From the NCBI GenBank assembly GCA_019057975.1, contig JAHLWJ010000096.1, forward strand, positions 1 to 14,630: a DNA stretch of 14,630 bases, given 5' to 3'. The stretch comes from Promethearchaeota archaeon. Its GTDB lineage: Archaea > Asgardarchaeota > Lokiarchaeia > Sigynarchaeales > SOKP01. Made by a program: the position numbers and the translations under genes. The number at the start of each line of letters is the position of its first letter. Position 1 is the stretch's first letter. A model generated the notes under the pieces. That model made no database searches. It was given only the letters and a program-made list of their open reading frames with translations, and was not told the origin of the DNA. Below are positions 1 through 7,168 of the stretch, piece after piece.

Positions 1-1205
1 CCAATTAGTGCGAAAAGTCCAAAAATTATTACAAATCCGTGTATTGCATAAATTTGAATTTCAACGACAAATCCAGAGATAATGGGTGTTAAACCAAACC
101 CAATCCCGACTATAATCTCATTAATAGTTGAATACTTTGAAGAATTTTTTGCTGTACCATATTCAAGCATAATCTTCATCCCAACGCCATGGATAAATCC
201 TAAGAAAAGTCCCACCGCTGCGATTATGATTGAAATATACCAAATATTCCCAGTTAGAATGATTATAAGCGCAACTAAAATGACCATTACCATTCCAAAT
301 AAGGAGGCAATTTTTCTTTTATAGATATCCATATAATTTATCCAAATTAAACCAATCAGCTGAGTAAGTTGAATTCCAGCTTGCACAAGATAGGTTGGAT
401 AAGTAGGCGTATCAGTAGGAAAAAAAGCCTTCAATAGCACAGGATATCCAAACATAAAAATTGATTTTGAAGTTGCTAAAAATATTATACTTAACCAGGA
501 AAATAGTACGGGATAAATTATCATAGGTGTGTGTGAATTAATGACTAAATCTTCTTTAATATCTAAGTGAGAAAGAGGGTCTTCTGTTTGATATATAACC
601 TTTTCTTCCGAGATATCCCATTTCTCATCTTTCTTTAAGAAGAAACTTGCTGGAATTAACAAGAGTGATAAGCTCCAAGCAATAATCATAGCCAGATAAT
701 CACCAATAGATAAAGCAAATAAAAAACCTACAAGGAGCCCGAATATAAATCCAAAATTCCACGAGAAATTAAAAAATGCAAAATTCTTTTTAGATTTTTC
801 AATGTTACTTACCTTTTGCCATCTACTTAATAAGTTAAGGCAATTGGGCCAAAATAATCCCATGTTTAATCCTGCTAAAATCCGAATCATAATTAAAAAC
901 CACGCTTCAGGATATAATATTTGGACACCAGTTAAAATAGGTGTGAGAACTGAGTTTAATATTAAAGCGTTTCGAATTCCTAAATATTTTGTAGTAATAA
1001 ACTGCCCTGCAATCGGTGCTATGATATAAGCCAGGGCCCCTGCAGCACTTATAAAGCCTAACGTACTCGCTCGAATACCTACAATTAAATACAGATAATT
1101 TGATAGAGCTCTTTCAAAAATTGAGATATAAAATAATCTTATAAAAGAAAGTAATAATATAGGCCAAGTTCGATAATCGCGGGACGAAAAATTATTTATT
1201 GCCAA
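1..1205 (-). CDS. MFS transporter, partial (C-terminus cut by window edge)
   Basis: The minus-strand frame is open from a stop at 1254-1256 to the left edge, giving about 400 residues with no stop. It encodes an integral membrane protein with many hydrophobic helices, a central polar loop (about 560-640, charged, KKDEKWD-like) dividing two helix bundles, and MFS-like signatures. These include IAPIAGQF after the second helix, RILAGLNMGLFWP in the fourth and VGIGFGLTPIISG near the cut end. No ATG lies near the N-terminus. TTG codons at 1205 and 1217 are the candidate starts, and an AT-rich TATA-like stretch at 1223-1237 fits a nearly leaderless transcript from 1205. The first in-frame ATG is deep inside the protein. 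Substrate unknown. The gene is partial only because of the window; it shows no frameshift. It lies downstream of the DNA methyltransferase on the same strand but probably has its own promoter. Confidence 0.8.
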   Translation of the reverse strand, partial: MAINNFSSRDYRTWPILLLSFIRLFYISIFERALSNYLYLIVGIRASTLGFISAAGALAYIIAPIAGQFITTKYLGIRNALILNSVLTPILTGVQILYPEAWFLIMIRILAGLNMGLFWPNCLNLLSRWQKVSNIEKSKKNFAFFNFSWNFGFIFGLLVGFLFALSIGDYLAMIIAWSLSLLLIPASFFLKKDEKWDISEEKVIYQTEDPLSHLDIKEDLVINSHTPMIIYPVLFSWLSIIFLATSKSIFMFGYPVLLKAFFPTDTPTYPTYLVQAGIQLTQLIGLIWINYMDIYKRKIASLFGMVMVILVALIIILTGNIWYISIIIAAVGLFLGFIHGVGMKIMLEYGTAKNSSKYSTINEIIVGIGFGLTPIISGFVVEIQIYAIHGFVIIFGLFALI

Positions 1206-1287
1206 AATGTCAAACAAATCAATATATAGTTTAAATATAGAATATTTTTTGGCTCAAATAGTTTCTGGTTTCTTTTTAACTTAATAT

Positions 1288-3600
1288 TCAACATCCACAT
1301 ATTAACTTTTTCAATTCCACCTCTATTGGATTATAACCTTCGACTGAACAGCTTCCGTTTACGTATAAAATATCATAATTGCTGTCTTTTAAATTCTCTT
1401 TAATAAATTCTTTATCTTGTTCGTAATTGAGGTCAATAATTTCACGCCAAATTATGACTACTTGATCACTATTGGCTTTCCCTGTAATGATAATATAATT
1501 TTTATCATTATTTTTAATTTTCTGAACCTTTTCAACTAATAAACCAATTAAATAATTGAAGGTCTCGATTAAATCTACATTGACGACTTTTGACTTATGA
1601 TTCTCAGAGACTTTTAATTTAAATTGAAAGGGATCTTCCATCTTATCGACGTTAAAAATTAATTGACTTCTTTTATCATCAAATTCGAAAAGCGCTTTTT
1701 CAGATTGTTCAAATTTGATGTTTTCAATAGAATCTTCAAATTGTTCCAAATAGTGATATTTAAAAAAGCCACCCTTCTTGGCATTCATAGTTTTTGAAAT
1801 TCCAGATCTCTCACCTTTTAAAACGGATTTCATCCGTGGCAAAACAAAACTTTCAAAGTGATCACCCATCTCTATTCCAATCCATCTTCTATTTATTTTA
1901 TGAGCCGTAGCCGAAGTTGTACCAGAGCCTAAGAAATAATCTAAGATTACATCCCTTTCTCTAGAACCACATTCAATTACTCTTTGTAGTAATTCTTCAG
2001 AATTTTCTGTTGAAAATTTATGAACTTGAGAATAACCAGGGATATCCAACCAATCATTTCTTATAGGTTCTAAGTCATAGTATAATTCAGGTTTTTCATT
2101 TATAACATTTCCAAAACAATCAACATACTTTTTTTTTTTATTTATTCTTACTTTTCCTTCTTGCTCAAAAACGTTAATTCTTTGTTGGGATAGCCCCCAT
2201 CTTCTATTTTTAGGAGGATAATATTTTTTTCCTAAAATAATTTTGGGGTTTTCATTTGATCTAGGTAAATCTAAAAGTTCGTACCACTTTGGTTCCTTTC
2301 TCTTATGTTGTATTTGATTGAAATAATAATCATCATTGATAGAATAAAAAAAGAGACTTTCAGTTTGTTGAATAAAGGGCTTTTTTATTTGTTTTTTCGC
2401 TCTAGTCTTATTGATGATAATTTCATTTCTGAAATTTGGCTTACCAAATACCATATCTAATAAAAATCTTATATAGTGATTACCCCTATTATCAATTCTC
2501 ACAAATATATTCCCATTTTTATTTAATATATATCTAGCTTGGTTTAAACGGTTGAGCATCATCACCAGCCAGGAAGAGTCTAAGTAATCGTTTTTATAAA
2601 GATATTCTTTATTACCCGTATTAAATGGAGGATCTATATAAATTAGATTTACTTTTTCACTCCATTTTTTCATAATCAAATTTAGTGCTTGAAAATTTTC
2701 GCTTTTTATTAAGATTCCATCTAAAATATCATCTAGATTATTATTATGTGTTAGGGCAGTAATTAATTCCCATTTGAATTCCTCATCGAAATATTTTGTA
2801 TCAATAGTGAGATGCTCCCATTTGGAATTAATATTTTTTTTGTTTTTAGTCAATTCAAACTTGTTATTAATCTTGATTTCAAATAAATTGAGCCATTCCT
2901 TCATTTGTGCTTGATTTTTCAAAATTTTATATAGAATTTTTTCTAAAAAACACTCTCCTGCGTATTCTTTTACTTTATCGAGGGTAATAACATAATTAGT
3001 TTCTAATACAAAATTTCTCTTGTTCCACAGTTGTACTTGAAAATTTTCAATTTGAGCTAAGAAATCAATTATTTTTATAGCGATCTCTTCTACAACTTTA
3101 GCCGTTTCTAAATATATTTGTAAATCTTCATATTCAAGCTTTTTAAGAACTTCAAATCCTAAGATTTCATTCCTAATAAAGTCATTTAATTCAGACTTAA
3201 GAAATCCTTTTAAATCTTTATGGATAAAATAGTCTTTAGATTTTATTTTTCCAGATTTATTATAAAAGTCTATAGATTTCACATAATGTTGGTCTTTATT
3301 TAGCCAATGTAAAAGAACTTCATTTTCATTAGAATAAGTTATATAATTTTCATTATGTCTTTTTTTATAACCTAAATCCCCTTTTTCATAATACTGAGAA
3401 AAAAATTTTAGTAAGAAATTATGAATATCTTTTGATAGGTCTTCAGAAAGAACTAAAGGGTTAAAATTACTAATTAAATTCTGGATATGTTTTCTTTTAA
3501 AGTTTAAAATTTTATAAATACCGAAATCATAATCTTGAATTTCAGACTGGAATATTTTTAATAAACCGGATTTAAACTTCTCATGAATTTCATTAATCAT
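1288..3600 (-). CDS. Adenine-specific DNA methyltransferase, type III Mod-like, solitary
   Basis: This 770-residue protein is a beta-class N6-adenine (possibly N4-cytosine) DNA methyltransferase. The catalytic motif DPPFNTG lies at about residues 323-329 and precedes the SAM-binding motif FLGSGTT at about 556-562, followed by IGIEMG (about 574-579); this order defines the beta class. The region between them (about 330-540) should hold target recognition. An N-terminal extension of about 290 residues is mostly helical and unassigned. The C-terminal tail after residue 600 (GGFFKYHYLEQFED, then ETFNYLIGLLVEKV and VVIIWREI) resembles COG2189-type Mod proteins that normally pair with a DEAD/DEAH helicase-nuclease. 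No such partner is in the window: upstream is a small GTPase, downstream a transporter. It starts with ATG at 3600, 44 bases after the GTPase stop, so cotranscription is possible. A run of 11 T (coding-strand A) lies inside the gene at 2129-2139. Methylation specificity cannot be read from the sequence. Confidence 0.88.
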   Translation of the reverse strand: MINEIHEKFKSGLLKIFQSEIQDYDFGIYKILNFKRKHIQNLISNFNPLVLSEDLSKDIHNFLLKFFSQYYEKGDLGYKKRHNENYITYSNENEVLLHWLNKDQHYVKSIDFYNKSGKIKSKDYFIHKDLKGFLKSELNDFIRNEILGFEVLKKLEYEDLQIYLETAKVVEEIAIKIIDFLAQIENFQVQLWNKRNFVLETNYVITLDKVKEYAGECFLEKILYKILKNQAQMKEWLNLFEIKINNKFELTKNKKNINSKWEHLTIDTKYFDEEFKWELITALTHNNNLDDILDGILIKSENFQALNLIMKKWSEKVNLIYIDPPFNTGNKEYLYKNDYLDSSWLVMMLNRLNQARYILNKNGNIFVRIDNRGNHYIRFLLDMVFGKPNFRNEIIINKTRAKKQIKKPFIQQTESLFFYSINDDYYFNQIQHKRKEPKWYELLDLPRSNENPKIILGKKYYPPKNRRWGLSQQRINVFEQEGKVRINKKKKYVDCFGNVINEKPELYYDLEPIRNDWLDIPGYSQVHKFSTENSEELLQRVIECGSRERDVILDYFLGSGTTSATAHKINRRWIGIEMGDHFESFVLPRMKSVLKGERSGISKTMNAKKGGFFKYHYLEQFEDSIENIKFEQSEKALFEFDDKRSQLIFNVDKMEDPFQFKLKVSENHKSKVVNVDLIETFNYLIGLLVEKVQKIKNNDKNYIIITGKANSDQVVIIWREIIDLNYEQDKEFIKENLKDSNYDILYVNGSCSVEGYNPIEVELKKLICGC
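2129..2139. repeat. 11-base homopolymer inside the mod-like gene
   Basis: Eleven consecutive T on the plus strand read as A11 on the coding strand and encode four lysines (RINKKKKY) at about residues 486-493 of the methyltransferase. Homopolymers are known slippage sites, and phase variation by repeat slippage is established for some bacterial mod genes. Here the frame is intact; slippage is inference only. Confidence 0.6.
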
Positions 3601-3644
3601 TTATGCCCACATCGCACTATCAAGATTATCATAATGAAGTACTT

Positions 3645-4181
3645 TTAACGTCTAAATTTTTTATTCATTTCACGTGTTAGGTTATAGAAGATCTTATCTA
3701 CGCCATTACCTGATTTAGCGCTGGTTTCTTCGTATGAACAGGCTTTTATTTTTTGTTTGAAGGTTAAACAATCTTGTTCAGGAATAATTCTTTCATTAGG
3801 GTTAATTAAATCCAATTTATTCCCCACTAAAATTCTAGGGACAATATTAATCGTATTTTCTACTTCTTCTATCCAAGAAACTAGATGTTCAAACGTTTCT
3901 TTCCGAGATAAATCAAAAACAAACGCAATCCCTTTAGCACCTTTATAAAAAGCTCGCCGAACCCATTTGAAATGATCTTGACCCGCTAGATCCCATATTT
4001 GCAATGTTACCATACTTTTAACGTTAGGGATTTTTAAATGTTTTACAAAGAAGTTTGATCCTATAGTAGATTGTACATTAGATATAAACCTCCTCTCCAA
4101 ATAATGATGTAAGAGAGTGCTTTTTCCTACTCCAAAATCACCCACTATACAGATCTTATAAAATGCAGATTTTATACCCAT
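3645..4181 (-). CDS. Ras/Rab-like small GTPase
   Basis: A complete 178-residue Ras-superfamily GTPase with all five nucleotide-binding motifs. G1 is GDFGVGKST (14-22), G2 has T39 in STIG, G3 is WDLAGQD (63-69) with the catalytic-type Q68, G4 is NKLD (121-124) and G5 is TSAK (153-156). WDLAGQ and the FVFDLS..ETF..L..W strand-helix pattern are closest to Rab-type GTPases. Length matches a bare G domain. There is no C-terminal cysteine for prenylation (it ends KKFRR) and no signal peptide, so membrane attachment by the eukaryotic lipid route is unlikely, although the basic tail could bind acidic lipid. Such GTPases are an abundant eukaryotic-signature family in Asgard archaea; cellular role unknown. 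It starts with ATG at 4181, is the upstream member of a minus-strand pair with the DNA methyltransferase, and is divergent from the 119-residue gene. Confidence 0.93.
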   Translation of the reverse strand: MGIKSAFYKICIVGDFGVGKSTLLHHYLERRFISNVQSTIGSNFFVKHLKIPNVKSMVTLQIWDLAGQDHFKWVRRAFYKGAKGIAFVFDLSRKETFEHLVSWIEEVENTINIVPRILVGNKLDLINPNERIIPEQDCLTFKQKIKACSYEETSAKSGNGVDKIFYNLTREMNKKFRR

Positions 4182-4384
4182 CTTTTTAAATTAGTAGATT
4201 TGTCTTGAGTCAATATTAAAATAATACTTATAGATGCTTAAGTATCTTATAGATTGTAATTATAACTTTTTATTTATTTATTAAGAAATAATACCAACTT
4301 ATTTTTATTAAGTGTGTGCTAAAATAGATATAACTAAAAATTTAAACTAGATTTTTGTTAGAAAGGCTAGATTTTTAGAAAATA
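4182..4384. promoter_or_regulatory. Divergent promoter region with two short direct repeats
   Basis: This AT-rich spacer separates the minus-strand GTPase and a plus-strand gene. TTTAAA at 4341-4346 lies about 42 bases before the ATG at 4385 and is a TATA candidate for the plus gene. A TATTTTAATATT-like element (about 4212-4224, minus strand) fits the GTPase. CTTATAGAT occurs at 4228-4236 and 4246-4254 (18-base period) and flanks a near-palindrome GATGCTTAAGTATC (4233-4246). CTAGATTTTT occurs at 4347-4356 and 4367-4376, exactly 20 bases apart, between the TATA candidate and the start. Such phased repeats may be regulator sites; that is inference. Confidence 0.4.
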
Positions 4385-4744
4385 ATGCAAAATATTCAAC
4401 ACTCAGAAGTTACCGTAAATTTTTTTGTTTTATTCAAAGATGAGGATGTCGCAATAGATGGATGGATTTCCCTTGAAGAAACTCTACCCAAATTCATTTC
4501 ATTATTACAAGAAGAGATCGAATATTATTGGGGAGCAGAATATGCTAATATGAATGATTATTTAATCTTCTACATCGATTTAGATGAAAAAAACAATCTA
4601 AAGGAAATTACAGACGAATTAATTTATCAAAAAGTAAGAATACTTAAGAAAATTTTCATCGTGGTTTTACATGAAGATATTAAATACCGAATAATTGAAA
4701 ATCTTCCATTAGTGTTCGAATGGTTTATGCTCTATTCTCAATAG
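4385..4744 (+). CDS. Hypothetical acidic protein, 119 residues
   Basis: I do not recognise this protein. It starts with ATG at 4385 and ends with TAG. It is soluble-looking, rich in Glu/Asp and aromatics, with no cysteine, signal peptide or convincing membrane segment. The pattern suggests an alpha/beta domain: strands near residues 8-17 (EVTVNFFVLF), 59-66 (LIFYIDLD) and 88-96 (KKIFIVVLH), with helices near 29-48, 72-87 and 98-112. It is divergent from the small GTPase, and the shared upstream region has two pairs of direct repeats. A GTPase partner is possible, but nothing in the sequence shows it. Coding is supported by an uninterrupted frame, a placed TATA candidate and a sensible amino-acid composition, not by homology. 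Confidence 0.6.
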   Translation: MQNIQHSEVTVNFFVLFKDEDVAIDGWISLEETLPKFISLLQEEIEYYWGAEYANMNDYLIFYIDLDEKNNLKEITDELIYQKVRILKKIFIVVLHEDIKYRIIENLPLVFEWFMLYSQ

Positions 4745-4869
4745 TAAACCTTATATCTGATTTTGGAATAAGCAATTAAGATGTTTGTTTGATTGCATTA
4801 GTTTATTACTTTTTACAATTCATTTTTAGAAAACTATATTACGATGGAATACTTAAAAATCATGATTGG

Positions 4870-4883
4870 TATATTTTTAAAAG
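4870..4883 (+). promoter_or_regulatory. TATA-like element before the cold-shock gene
   Basis: TATATTTTTAAAAG is centred about 44 bases before the ATG at 4920. With the usual archaeal spacing of about 26 bases to the transcription start, it predicts a 5' leader of roughly 18 bases. No strong Shine-Dalgarno site is visible, only TAAGGT at 4907-4912. Confidence 0.4.
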
Positions 4884-4919
4884 TGTACTAATTTCTATGA
4901 AAGCGCTAAGGTTTTATCA

Positions 4920-5168
4920 ATGGGAAAAGGAACAGTAAAATGGTTTAATAGTAAGAAAGGCTATGGGTTCATTACCCCTGATGATGGATCTCCAGATGTA
5001 TTCGTTCACTATTCCGAAATTCAAGGAGAGAGTGAGGAATTTAAGATTATCTATGAAGGAGACATTGTCGAATATGAAATCACAGAGGGAAAGAAGGGTC
5101 CCCAAGCCAGTGCTGTAAAGATAACTCAAAAAGGACCACGATTGAGCAGCCGAAAATCATTTTATTAA
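4920..5168 (+). CDS. Cold-shock domain (CSD) nucleic-acid-binding protein
   Basis: An 82-residue single-domain cold-shock protein of the OB fold. It begins [17 protein letters not shown], with RNP1 KGYGFI (13-18) and RNP2 VFVHY (27-31), followed by the [10 protein letters not shown] and [10 protein letters not shown] strands. Family members bind single-stranded RNA/DNA and act as RNA chaperones in the cytoplasm. It is slightly longer than the usual 65-70 residues because of a basic tail ([11 protein letters not shown]). These proteins are ubiquitous in bacteria and patchy in archaea, so lateral origin is possible, although base composition matches its neighbours. The ATG at 4920 is chosen because the domain begins there; an ATG at 4897 is out of frame. 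The stop codon lies inside an AT-only hairpin (5160-5189). Confidence 0.95.
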   Translation: MGKGTVKWFNSKKGYGFITPDDGSPDVFVHYSEIQGESEEFKIIYEGDIVEYEITEGKKGPQASAVKITQKGPRLSSRKSFY

Positions 5169-5189
5169 TAAATTAATTTATTAGTAAAA
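5160..5189 (+). repeat. AT-only inverted repeat overlapping the cold-shock stop codon
   Basis: A perfect 16-base palindrome, AATAAATTAATTTATT (5167-5182), extends outward to a stem of about 13-15 pairs with one possible U-G wobble (5165/5184). The TAA stop (5166-5168) lies in its left arm. It is followed by A residues, not U, so it does not look like a bacterial intrinsic terminator. It may be an mRNA 3' structure or a chance AT palindrome. Confidence 0.5.
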
Positions 5190-5295
5190 AAGGTTAGTAA
5201 AAGTTTTAAGAATAAGGAATTTTGCAGGATAAAAAATATATAGTAAGGATGTTCTGAACTTCTTCTCTCGATTATTTTAAATCTTACATATTCCC

Positions 5296-5318
5296 TTTTT
5301 TTTATTTTATTTTATTTT
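5296..5318 (+). terminator. T-rich archaeal-type terminator for the cold-shock gene
   Basis: A T8 run (5296-5303) is followed by repeated TTTTA units about 130 bases after the cold-shock stop. Oligo-T tracts on the coding strand are the known archaeal termination signal. The distance is long, so use is uncertain. Confidence 0.4.
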
Positions 5319-5340
5319 AAATATTAGGAATTAGAGTATA

Positions 5341-5347
5341 AAAAAAA
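5341..5347 (-). terminator. Oligo-T terminator for the multi-4Fe-4S gene
   Basis: Seven A on the plus strand give T7 on the minus strand, about 17 bases after the stop of the gene ending at 5364. This fits archaeal oligo-T termination. Confidence 0.45.
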
Positions 5348-5363
5348 GGTAAATAAAGATTTA

Positions 5364-6494
5364 TTAAAGCAACATTTCTGTAAAGGTCTTATTTCCTATT
5401 AATTGTTTTTCTGGTGGGATATTATCTCGTACTTTTACCATTTTAATTGCATCACTTGGACAATTCACAGCACATATGCCGCATCCTATGCATAATTCTG
5501 TTCTTAATACCATTTGCTCATCTGAAGAATCGGCTTCTAATGGAAATTTATGATATATCGCTCCTTTAGGACATTTTCTCACACATGTTTCACACTTTGT
5601 ACAAAGCTCTTTATTAAACGTAGGATAATAATTAGAGGGGTAAACACCTTTTTCGTGAAAAATTTTGGCTGGAAATAACGACCCACAATGACAACTACAG
5701 CAATTACAAAAAAAGTTGGATGATTCAAAACCTTGATCAAAAATAGCATTATGTACTAACCCTCTCTTTTCAGTTTCCTTGAGAAATTCAATAGCTTCCT
5801 CCTTATTTAACAATCTTGCTCCACGAACACCATTATCAACCATCATTTTTCCAGCGAGTCCTGCAACTAAACACCCCATTTCAGCTGGAGCCACTTCACA
5901 AGGTTCTCCAGATAGTTCACCAATTAAACGGCATTGGCACGTAATAACAGCAAATTGATCGTGTTTATTTATTAGATTCATTACTGTCTCATAGGGTAAC
6001 GTTTGTGCTTGAACATCGTAATCTTTATTAATTTCAATTAATTTTTCATTAGTTTCGATTGGAAGGAGTGGGCGAAAGAGTTTCCATTCCATCTCGCGGG
6101 AATTTTGTGGCAAAACTTCCTTCATAATATCTCTATACAGTACAGCTGCTTTTTTCAAATTTTCTTCAGTATCTGTACTTCTCATAAAATATTTCTCAAA
6201 AATTCCTGGAATTATAGGTTCAAGACAATATTTTGCACCTGATTTAGAAATTGTACCGTTTTTAACTGATCGTGATAAAATTTTCTTAATCTCATCCTTA
6301 GTCATGCCAGATCTTTCTACCAATTGTTTCAATGAATTATTTTTATCAGCGCTGTCGAAATGGGAAAGAAGTTGAATTTCTTCTTCATTCCAAAATACTT
6401 TCATTAGTTTTTTAATTTTTCTATGTTTTGGAGCATATAGAGGGCCTAATACTAATTTTTGTCTAACTGTTTCATAATAATCTACTTCTGTCAT
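5364..6494 (-). CDS. Winged-helix, multi-cysteine 4Fe-4S dicluster protein
   Basis: This 376-residue cytosolic iron-sulfur protein has three visible parts. Residues about 35-95 look like a winged helix (SLKQLVERSGMTKDEIKKIL, then a strand pair). Residues about 180-275 carry unusual cysteines: CQC (186, 188), C199, C208, and a dense CNCCSCHC cluster (263-270, five Cys) after GLVHN. The C-terminus holds two ferredoxin motifs, C298/301/304/308 (CTKCETCVRKCPKGAI) and C335/338/341/345 (CIGCGICAVNCPSDAI), each a typical [4Fe-4S] ligand set. It resembles a widespread anaerobe family of 4Fe-4S proteins with CQCR and NCC motifs whose biochemical role is unassigned. Electron transfer is likely; DNA binding by the N-terminus is inference. 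It is the last of three minus-strand redox genes, 125 bases after the flavodoxin. ATG at 6494; no clear ribosome site. Confidence 0.85.
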   Translation of the reverse strand: MTEVDYYETVRQKLVLGPLYAPKHRKIKKLMKVFWNEEEIQLLSHFDSADKNNSLKQLVERSGMTKDEIKKILSRSVKNGTISKSGAKYCLEPIIPGIFEKYFMRSTDTEENLKKAAVLYRDIMKEVLPQNSREMEWKLFRPLLPIETNEKLIEINKDYDVQAQTLPYETVMNLINKHDQFAVITCQCRLIGELSGEPCEVAPAEMGCLVAGLAGKMMVDNGVRGARLLNKEEAIEFLKETEKRGLVHNAIFDQGFESSNFFCNCCSCHCGSLFPAKIFHEKGVYPSNYYPTFNKELCTKCETCVRKCPKGAIYHKFPLEADSSDEQMVLRTELCIGCGICAVNCPSDAIKMVKVRDNIPPEKQLIGNKTFTEMLL

Positions 6495-6619
6495 AGAATA
6501 TATTATGATAGTTATTTATTAAAAATTAATCACTGCAATGGACATATCTGTCGATAAGGCTTGACTTTTATGTATACGTTGGTAATATTTTAAAAAGAAA
6601 AAATAAAAGGGGGATATAT

Positions 6620-7093
6620 TCAATTTGCTTTGAGATCTTGGATAAATTTTTTGATTTTATCTTTATGATCTCCATTTTTAATATCGTTTTTTGTAATTTC
6701 TAAAGTTGAAATTGGTGTTTTCTCACACAAATTTTCCATACTATCAAATGTTTTTTGCCCACCACTTCCGCCTTCAGTACAAAAAAAAGCTACATCCTTA
6801 ATTTTATTTTTAAATTCTGTGATATAGGTCCTTATTGCGGGGGTCATTCTCCTATTCCATATAGGCGTCCCTAATATGATTAAATCGAATAATTCTGGAT
6901 TTTTTTGAATTTCTTTAATATCAGCCAGTTTTTTGAAAGTAGCATCTTTTCCAGACTTTAGAAAACCTATGAATCCCTTTCGTTTTTTAATATCAATAAT
7001 TTCCTCAAATTCCCACTCTGCTTCATTCGAAATTAATTCACCAATTTTTCTAGTGGTTCCTTTTCTTGAATAATAAACTACTAAACTGCTCAA
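6620..7093 (-). CDS. Flavodoxin-family protein
   Basis: A 157-residue protein with the flavodoxin fold: N-terminal strand SSLVVYYSRKGTTRK with the FMN-phosphate loop SRKGTT (9-14), the loop GTPIWNRRMTPAI (75-87) with an aromatic W79 suited to stacking on the isoalloxazine ring, and a third flavin loop FFCTEGGSGG (103-112). Length fits single-domain flavodoxins. It should carry one or two electrons on FMN in the cytoplasm. The start is TTG at 7093, supported by GTGAT on the minus strand (7099-7103), which matches the archaeal anti-Shine-Dalgarno core at good spacing. Neighbours are an iron-sulfur protein downstream and a flavin-reductase-like protein upstream on the same strand, so the three may share electrons. 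Partner proteins cannot be identified from the sequence. Confidence 0.88.
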   Translation of the reverse strand: MSSLVVYYSRKGTTRKIGELISNEAEWEFEEIIDIKKRKGFIGFLKSGKDATFKKLADIKEIQKNPELFDLIILGTPIWNRRMTPAIRTYITEFKNKIKDVAFFCTEGGSGGQKTFDSMENLCEKTPISTLEITKNDIKNGDHKDKIKKFIQDLKAN

Positions 7094-7168
7094 TATAAAT
7101 CACTTTACAATTAATAATTAAAAAAGGTTGTATTTCAATTCTATCAAAAAAAATTATAATGTATAAAT

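Noticed and set aside
82..1029. Short plus-strand frames at 82-324 and 802-1029
   Set aside because: They are antisense to the MFS transporter, whose minus-strand frame is open and has transporter motifs across the whole stretch.
1288..4181. A defence island built from the methyltransferase and GTPase
   Set aside because: No nuclease, helicase, toxin or other defence gene is present, and the GTPase is a plain Rab-like domain.
4917..5129. 70-residue minus-strand frame
   Set aside because: It is antisense to the cold-shock gene, whose RNP1 and RNP2 motifs identify the coding strand.
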